Shown here in pieces: positions 57,639-64,000 of a DNA stretch of 64,000 bases. The position numbers and the translations under genes were made by a program. This stretch comes from Muraenolepis orangiensis. Taxonomy: Eukaryota; Chordata; Actinopteri; Gadiformes; Muraenolepididae. The notes beneath the pieces were generated by a model. That model was not told the DNA's origin. It worked only from the letters and a program-made list of their open reading frames with translations, and ran no database searches. Every line of letters begins with the position of its first letter. Position 1 is the stretch's first letter. The stretch covers positions 13,843,650 through 13,907,649 of the forward strand of contig CM051016.1 in the NCBI GenBank assembly GCA_027704905.1, given 5' to 3'.

Positions 57639-58251
57639 GTAAGTTTGTGATTCATTATTTGACGTAAAGCTGACATTTGTATAACCGATTTTAGCTCTGT
57701 CTATATGTGTACTACATATATATATATATATATATACTGTATATATATAAATATTAATATTGGAGGCCTTTATCTGTTTGTGATTGTAAATAATTAGGCT
57801 ACAATTATGTTTTACACAATACAATTCCTGTTTTGTGATCATTAATGTTTAGTGTCTTGGTTTGCTTTTGGATTAATTACTAATAATAATCGATAATATG
57901 AATGTAACATTATTACCAAACTTATAGTAGGATGAATATAACATGATATACATTTGTTATTAAATTCATACTGCGGGAGGGAATGGGGAGTGAGCATTCC
58001 ATTGTACTTGTTGCATATGGCAGATAAAAATCTTAAATCTTGAATATGAATGACTTTTCTACAGTCTTGTCAGAACTGTTTTTGATGAGTCCTGCTTAAT
58101 GCAGAACAATTCAAAATAACCTTTGAATGATCCCTTGTATCTTTCTTTCTATTCTTAAAAAGGTCTATTAAGCTTTTGTTCTGCTCTAGGAGAACGTCTG
58201 TTCATTTAAAACCTATTGTTTAGCTAACTGGTATCTCCTTCCTCCTCCCAG

Positions 58252-58586
58252 CTGGTGCCCTGTCTCCCCCCAGTCTGGAGCTGATGGTGGCCCCCCAGCC
58301 TCCTCTCCCGGGCCTCGAGGGACCCACCCTGGTGTGCCTGGCTAAGGGCTTCCGCCCGGCCGGCGCCGCCCTGTCCTGGTCCGAGGACGGAGCCTCTGTG
58401 AGCGGCGAGGAGGTCCGAGCCGGCGTGGCCCAGCGGCAGAGCGACGGAAGCTACACCCTCAGCAGCGTCCTCACGCTGCCCACCACAAGGTGGCGCTCAG
58501 CACACACCTTTACCTGCCATGTGAGCCACTCTGCTCTCAGCAGCCCACTGACCAAGAGTGTGAGCAGCCAGCAGTGCTCCCTCTGA
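58252..58586 (+). CDS. immunoglobulin light chain constant exon, copy 3
   Basis: A 335-nt C exon after a CCTCCCAG acceptor. With the J it reads VILAGALSPPSLELMVAPQP. It carries the conserved cysteines, the tryptophan and the C-terminal QQCSL. The J-C intron is 613 bp, shorter than in copies 1 and 2 because the CAGGGGCG insertion is absent. No lesion is seen. Confidence 0.94.
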
Positions 58587-58747
58587 GCGAGGAGGAGAAG
58601 ATACAGGGAGCCGTCCAGGAGGACCACGTGAGGAGGAACATAGAGCAGAGTAGCTACCTTTGAGCAGCTCAGTAGGCCTGAGATCCTCAACCATGTGCTT
58701 CAGCTCGGAGAGAAACACTTCTCAATGGTTCCTGCTTTTCTGTGTTC

Positions 58748-58753
58748 AATAAA
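58748..58753 (+). terminator. polyadenylation signal of IgL copy 3
   Basis: AATAAA about 160 bp beyond the stop codon. Confidence 0.88.
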
Positions 58754-58811
58754 ACGCTTTGATCATGACCCGCCTCAGTCTTTTTAATACTATAAATGAG
58801 GTTAAAGTTCA

Positions 58812-59400
58812 TCAAGTACAAGATACAAGATGTTTTTATTGGCCAATTTCAACAGGTACATTGGAATGCTTACTCCATATTCCCTCCCGCAGTATATCAA
58901 AAATATCTCCAAAACAAAACCAAAATAATATATACAATACAAATAAACAAAAAAAGAACAGCAAAGTGACTGATAAATGATATTTACATGTTTTGAATGT
59001 ACATTTTGTTTTTTTTACAAAAATCTTTAAAAGCATTTAAAGTGCAGTAGTGCAGCAGCATCATGAATACAGTGCAGTACAGGGCAGTAACTGTGATGAG
59101 TCCAGAAAGTCCAGTAAAGTATGACAGTGTGATGTTAATGACATGTTATGATAGTGGTAGCACTCCTAGCAGTTCAGTAGGTCACTGCCTGTGAATAAAA
59201 ACTATCCTTAAACCTGGTAGTCCTTGCTGTACGGATGCTTAGGAACCGTCGACCAGACGGTAGGGGGAGAAGAGATGGAGCCCAGGGTGGTTGCGGTCCT
59301 TAGTGATGGACATGGCCTTCTTCTGATATCTGGTCCTAAAGATCTCCTCAATGCATGATTGCATAAGTGAAAGTTATTCACTGTTGAATAACTTCTGTTT
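58812..59400 (-). mobile_element. LINE 3' end (Rex1/L2-like), truncated (unit 3)
   Basis: Inverted counterpart of 10390-10945 and 38881-39440. The minus strand carries the same NHPGLHLFSPYRL remnant and 3' UTR. Confidence 0.7.
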
Positions 59401-59481
59401 TAAGTCAAAAATCAACAACCAGCATGGAAATAATCTATCATGGAACATAAATACATGATCATTATCCAGATGAGGAAGATG

Positions 59482-59534
<53 letters not shown>

Positions 59535-59962
59535 TGTATGGGAAAAAACATATGGAGTTTTTATTAATTTAACACAACTGACATTTTACTTTTATTTTTG
59601 TAATACTGAGAGCAGTATTTACAATTGTAAATCTTAGTTGATTTGGTCAAAACTTAAAATAATTTTAAATAAATTCAGATTTTTACTTTACTTTAAATAT
59701 ACAACAGTTGTAGGGTTTGCAATGGTTGAATGCAGTTTCCCAATTGTGAATGTATATTTATTAAGGTTTTATTTTGTAAAACATTATTTATGTTAGGAAA
59801 GTGTTTGGGAAGTTGTGAAGCAATGTACAACAACTGTCTATTATATTTGCTTCCTTTGCTTTTGCTACTTTTAAAATAGACTATCTCTGGTATTTTATCA
59901 ATTGGATATATTTGATTAGGCCTAAGCAATTGTTAGACAGTGTGTATTATAGTTAAACATCA

Positions 59963-59996
<34 letters not shown>

Positions 59997-60150
59997 AATA
60001 AACAACGCGGACATTGTCTACTTGGAAATCGTGTCCTGCACCACCATGACCCCTGCTGGGCAATACAAGCATTACACCCAATATACACGCTTGGTACACA
60101 GTGCGCTACTGCGGCTTCCAAACCATGATGAGGCTTCTTCTAAATCAATT
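59401..60150. other. spacer between LINE remnant and copia LTR (unit 3)
   Basis: Contains an AC microsatellite (about 59482-59530) and an ATT microsatellite (about 59962-59998). It is the version without the gypsy insertion: the flanks found at 7330 and 9900 in unit 1 are only about 30 bp apart here. No gene. Confidence 0.7.
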
Positions 60151-60479
60151 TGTAAGACGTTCTGTTTCTTCACCCGCCATGTTTATGTGCAGTATATTCT
60201 CTTCGTCCATATAAAGAAAACTACACACTCAAGTATCTTCCTTCGTATGGTTTATTTACCATTCCTTACAGCACCGGCAACTCTCATCAGTACTGCAGCA
60301 AACAACCATCTTTATTGAACAAGGTTCGCGCCAGAAAGTAGCAACATACATATCATGTGATTGACGTGTCACGTGTACACAGAACAACGTAACTCTTATA
60401 ATAGAGGTGCACAAGATGTAACAATACAAAACATATGAGCGCATACTCATTTTAACATATGAGAACACATATATTAACA
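60151..60479 (-). repeat. copia 3' LTR, 329 bp (unit 3)
   Basis: On the minus strand it follows a GTGGGAG tract, begins TGTTAATATATGTG and ends GTCTTACA. It is full length and keeps the segment of about 64 bp (TTCAATAAAGATGGTTGTTT...) missing from the LTRs at 6834 and 35327. Confidence 0.85.
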
Positions 60480-60486
60480 CTCCCAC

Positions 60487-61486
60487 NNNNNNNNNNNNNN
60501 NNNNNNNNNNNNNNNNNNNNNNNNNNNNNNNNNNNNNNNNNNNNNNNNNNNNNNNNNNNNNNNNNNNNNNNNNNNNNNNNNNNNNNNNNNNNNNNNNNNN
60601 NNNNNNNNNNNNNNNNNNNNNNNNNNNNNNNNNNNNNNNNNNNNNNNNNNNNNNNNNNNNNNNNNNNNNNNNNNNNNNNNNNNNNNNNNNNNNNNNNNNN
60701 NNNNNNNNNNNNNNNNNNNNNNNNNNNNNNNNNNNNNNNNNNNNNNNNNNNNNNNNNNNNNNNNNNNNNNNNNNNNNNNNNNNNNNNNNNNNNNNNNNNN
60801 NNNNNNNNNNNNNNNNNNNNNNNNNNNNNNNNNNNNNNNNNNNNNNNNNNNNNNNNNNNNNNNNNNNNNNNNNNNNNNNNNNNNNNNNNNNNNNNNNNNN
60901 NNNNNNNNNNNNNNNNNNNNNNNNNNNNNNNNNNNNNNNNNNNNNNNNNNNNNNNNNNNNNNNNNNNNNNNNNNNNNNNNNNNNNNNNNNNNNNNNNNNN
61001 NNNNNNNNNNNNNNNNNNNNNNNNNNNNNNNNNNNNNNNNNNNNNNNNNNNNNNNNNNNNNNNNNNNNNNNNNNNNNNNNNNNNNNNNNNNNNNNNNNNN
61101 NNNNNNNNNNNNNNNNNNNNNNNNNNNNNNNNNNNNNNNNNNNNNNNNNNNNNNNNNNNNNNNNNNNNNNNNNNNNNNNNNNNNNNNNNNNNNNNNNNNN
61201 NNNNNNNNNNNNNNNNNNNNNNNNNNNNNNNNNNNNNNNNNNNNNNNNNNNNNNNNNNNNNNNNNNNNNNNNNNNNNNNNNNNNNNNNNNNNNNNNNNNN
61301 NNNNNNNNNNNNNNNNNNNNNNNNNNNNNNNNNNNNNNNNNNNNNNNNNNNNNNNNNNNNNNNNNNNNNNNNNNNNNNNNNNNNNNNNNNNNNNNNNNNN
61401 NNNNNNNNNNNNNNNNNNNNNNNNNNNNNNNNNNNNNNNNNNNNNNNNNNNNNNNNNNNNNNNNNNNNNNNNNNNNNNNNNNNNNN
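60487..61486. other. assembly gap, exactly 1000 N
   Basis: A placeholder gap. The contig on its left ends just inside the copia polypurine tract. Confidence 0.99.
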
Positions 61487-61790
61487 CACTGTAAAAAATG
61501 GCTGTAGATTTTACGGTGTAAAACTGTCAAACCACGACAGTAAAAGACCGTAAACTCAAAATTGGTTGAATACAGTTTATGTAACAGTAGAAGACCGTAA
61601 ATATATATATCAGCCAAAACAGTAATTTTTACATATTTTTTCTGAAAAAAATGCATTTCTCCACTGTTAAATACTCTTGCACTGTTTTTATAACAAAAAT
61701 ATACCGTAATATATATAAAACAGCCAACACTGTAATTTTTGCCATTTTTTAATGTAAAAATAACATTTTGTCACTGTTAAAAATACTAGC
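61487..61790. repeat. dispersed CTGTAAAA/TACGGT-type repeat
   Basis: Motifs such as ACTGTAAAAAATGGCTGTAG, TTTACGGTGTAAAACTGT, AAGACCGTAAA and AACACTGTAATTTTTGCC recur several times. This is the texture of a common fish miniature element. Boundaries are not defined because the gap cuts its left side. Confidence 0.55.
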
Positions 61791-61919
61791 CCGTTCCCAG
61801 GCATGCCTGGACACATTTCAGGCTAAAATGCCATTGGCCGTCAAATGTGAGTGGAGGTTGTGGACAGAAAGGGCGCTTGAATTCAAACATTAACGGTTGC
61901 CTCTCTGATGTGTCGCAGT
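61791..61919. repeat. 129-bp direct repeat, copy a
   Basis: Nearly identical to 62207-62336 with only a few substitutions. It begins CCGTTCCCAGGCATGCCTGG. Confidence 0.93.
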
Positions 61920-62206
61920 GATTTGAACTACTCTCCAGCAGGTACTTCGTCTGATTATTCTGAACGTTGCAGCTTGTCTTCAGTTAACACGGTAAGGTGA
62001 AGTCAATTTTTGCCAGGTTAACGTTTGAGTGTGATTGTAATTATTTCGATTATGAATGAGTTTGCGCAGCTTTTGTCGCACACCAAAGTATAGGCAATGT
62101 TTAGTTAGGCTAATAATGTTCAGACGTCTTTGGGAGAAGGGGTAAATTGGTAGCATTTTTTTCTTTGTAACCAGATTGCCCGAGTGTAGTGGCTCTTGCA
62201 AAAGTG

Positions 62207-62336
62207 CCGTTCCCAGGCATGCCTGGACACATTTCAGGCTAAAATGCCATTGCCCGTCAAATGTGAGTGGAGGTTGTGGACAGAAAGGGCGCTTGAATTC
62301 AAACATTAACGGTTGTCTCTTTGATGTGCCGCTGTT
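62207..62336 (+). repeat. direct repeat, copy b; 5' flank of a zinc-finger exon
   Basis: Second copy of the 61791-61919 repeat. It ends 5 bp before the ATG at 62342, so it probably is the promoter or 5' UTR of that exon. Confidence 0.9.
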
Positions 62337-62341
62337 TGACC

Positions 62342-62473
62342 ATGTATTCCTGTTGCATTTGTGGAGAATCTGTTCAGTCTCTAAAGGCGTATGTTGTACA
62401 TTCCAAACTCCACCGCAATGAACCTCGTTGTATTTTCAAGTGTGTTGGAATTGATTGTAAGCAGGCGTTTTTG
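62342..62473 (+). pseudogene. first exon of a C2H2-type zinc-finger protein of a repeated fish family
   Basis: Forty-four codons start MYSCCICGESVQSLKAYVVH and continue SKLHRNEPRCIFKCVGIDC, with paired cysteines and histidines of one C2H2-type finger and the start of a second. The exon ends at a good donor (TTTTTG|GTGAGC). Similar N-termini occur in many uncharacterised multi-copy fish proteins, so a transposon origin is likely. I cannot find the following exons in order, so I treat it as a fragment. Confidence 0.55.
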
Positions 62474-64000
62474 GTGAGCAAAAGGAGAACCTGTTCCATT
62501 TCGTCGAGGATACATGCCTGGCCCAAGAGGTTCAGATGGAGAAGTTGCCGGCAACACCCTGCATTATTGTGTGTGGTAATTAAACAAACACTGAAAGTGC
62601 AACCAAACTCTCTAGAATAAATCTACTAGTGTACTGAAATACAATTGTACTACTGGCTTACTTAGTTCCAGGTTATGTTGCAGCCCATATAACGATACTG
62701 ACCATTACTTTACCTGATACCAAGGTCAGCCAATAGCAGAATTAAAGGCAGCAGTATGGTTTTAACCAACTCCGTTATCAGTTTTGGTGGTTTTTTGATG
62801 GCCCTTGTTGAATGTAATAAGTAATGAGTATGTTTAGTCAATGGCTGACATTGATGCCTTTGTTATGGAAGTTTGTTTGTTTTGTTTTTTGTATTCTTAA
62901 ATTGTTCAGGGTCCTCCTGCTTTGCTGCTGGGACATTCATGTTGAGCATGACCAAGAGGTCGTCAACGACCACGTCACTTCCTTCACGTCTGCCTTCTGC
63001 CTGATGTTGGGGAGTTACTACTGCTTCAACATTCACTACCAGTGGAACTACGTTCAACACTTGAGTTCCTCCAAAGGTACAATTTCTTTGTTGTTATAGT
63101 ATTTAACAATACAAGTTTTTATTTCAGCCCTCAATTGTTTTTTGTGAATTTATATATGTATTTTTCATGAAGGTGTTTCTTCTCAATAAATCCTGAGAGA
63201 GGAACCAAAGTCGAGTGGAAGAAAAACAAGAAAGTACTCCCAGTCTATCCCAGAGTCCCATATAGACCCTACTAACCCCAACCAAGTTTAGACAATGTGT
63301 TAAGGTGTACTGTACTGCAGATATTTGTTCAATTTCTATCATAGTGAAAGTTCTGAAGTTCTGAAATGTAAACTTTTCCTTGGAAAAGTGTATAGTTTGT
63401 GTATAGTGTATAGTTTGTGTATAGTGTATAGTTTGTGAAGTCACAGTACATGTTCAGCTTTACTGAGTGAGGTCAATCGTTTTGTGCTGCAAACAAGTTC
63501 AGTTCATAAAGCTTTTCTTTATTTTAAAATGTGAGATGGGACATTTTTTTGTGGCTGCTAGGTACAATGAGCAATTTAAAAACATAAATTTGCGCTCAGA
63601 AAACTTGTTAAGTTTAGAATAGATTAGATTTACCTTCATTGTCATTGCAGAGTACAGGTACAAATCCGATTAAATGCAGTAGCATGTAACCAGAAGTGCA
63701 AATATAGATAAATGCAGGAGTGTAGGTTATACAGCACAATAATGCTATACAATATGTACTAGTGATGGACAGTGGAGAGTTACAATATACAAAAGAGTGC
63801 AAATGTAGGGTTGTCTAGAGTATGAACAGCATATGTGCATTTGGTAAGTATGTAGAGTATAACATACTGTATGTATGGGTTGGTTATTTGTACTATTACA
63901 ATATTGAACAGTGTAGGTGGTTCAGTCTATCATTTGTTTTAGAAGAAATGATTATGAAAATACTCAAGTCTGGCAGAAGTTTCCTCTGATGGCATCATTA
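62474..64000. other. mostly non-coding; one exon-like block and a retrotransposon tail
   Basis: The block at about 62905-63078 is open in one frame (VLLLCCWDIHVEHDQEVVND, then FTSAFCLMLGSYYCFNIHYQ) and ends near TCCAAAG|GTACAA. It could be a later exon of the same zinc-finger-associated family; this is a guess. At 63370-63440 there is a short tandem repeat of GTATAGTTTGTGTATAGT. From about 63617 a GATTAGATTTACCTTCATTG block marks another LINE-type 3' tail. Nothing else is recognised. Confidence 0.45.

Overview
The window is teleost fish nuclear DNA. The grounds are an intron-containing retinol dehydrogenase gene, compact immunoglobulin light-chain (IgL) V-J-C clusters with recombination signal sequences (RSSs), many long GT/AC/AT microsatellites, and a dense mix of Ty1/copia, Ty3/gypsy, L2/CR1-type LINE, hAT and THAP-type DNA transposons. 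There are no bacterial features. Four runs of exactly 1000 N (4784-5783, 23962-24961, 43894-44893, 60487-61486) are almost certainly placeholder scaffold gaps, so the window is five contigs whose order and orientation are inferred rather than read.

Layout. Contig 1 (1-4783) carries a two-exon rdh14 gene and then non-coding sequence. Contigs 2 to 4 (5784-23961, 24962-43893, 44894-60486) each hold one copy of a segmental unit. The unit is an IgL cluster (V, J and C about 1.7-1.9 kb in total), a non-coding spacer, a second spacer that in two copies carries a THAP-transposon remnant, and a copia retrotransposon. The IgL genes lie at 10999-13129 (minus), 39486-41670 (minus) and 56687-58753 (plus). 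Contig 5 (61487-64000) has repeats and fragments of a zinc-finger gene family of probable transposon origin.

IgL genes. Each copy has one leader and V exon, a V RSS with a 23-bp spacer, a J segment with a 12-bp RSS, and one C exon with the expected Ig-fold cysteines and tryptophan. V and J lie in the same orientation with only about 265 bp between the signal ends. All three copies have open V exons, open C exons, usable splice sites and a polyadenylation signal. The RSS layout is lambda-like, but the isotype cannot be fixed by eye.

Mobile DNA. The paralogous copies act as empty-site controls for one another, so several insertions can be placed exactly: a hAT element with an 8-bp target duplication, a THAP/Kolobok-like element with TTAA ends, a solo LTR with a 5-bp duplication, L2/CR1 LINE insertions, and a small retrofragment with a 12-bp duplication. 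The most complete element is a non-LTR retrotransposon at about 46948-50576. Its single uninterrupted 1106-codon ORF carries an N-terminal zinc finger, a reverse transcriptase, a CCHC finger and a restriction-like endonuclease (R2-superfamily layout).

Assembly reading. Contig 3 (24962-43893) begins and ends at the same poly-C junction, so it looks like exactly one period of a tandem array. Reversing contig 4 would put all three IgL units in one head-to-tail orientation. The apparent inverted copy may therefore be a scaffolding choice, and further IgL copies are probably missing from the gaps.
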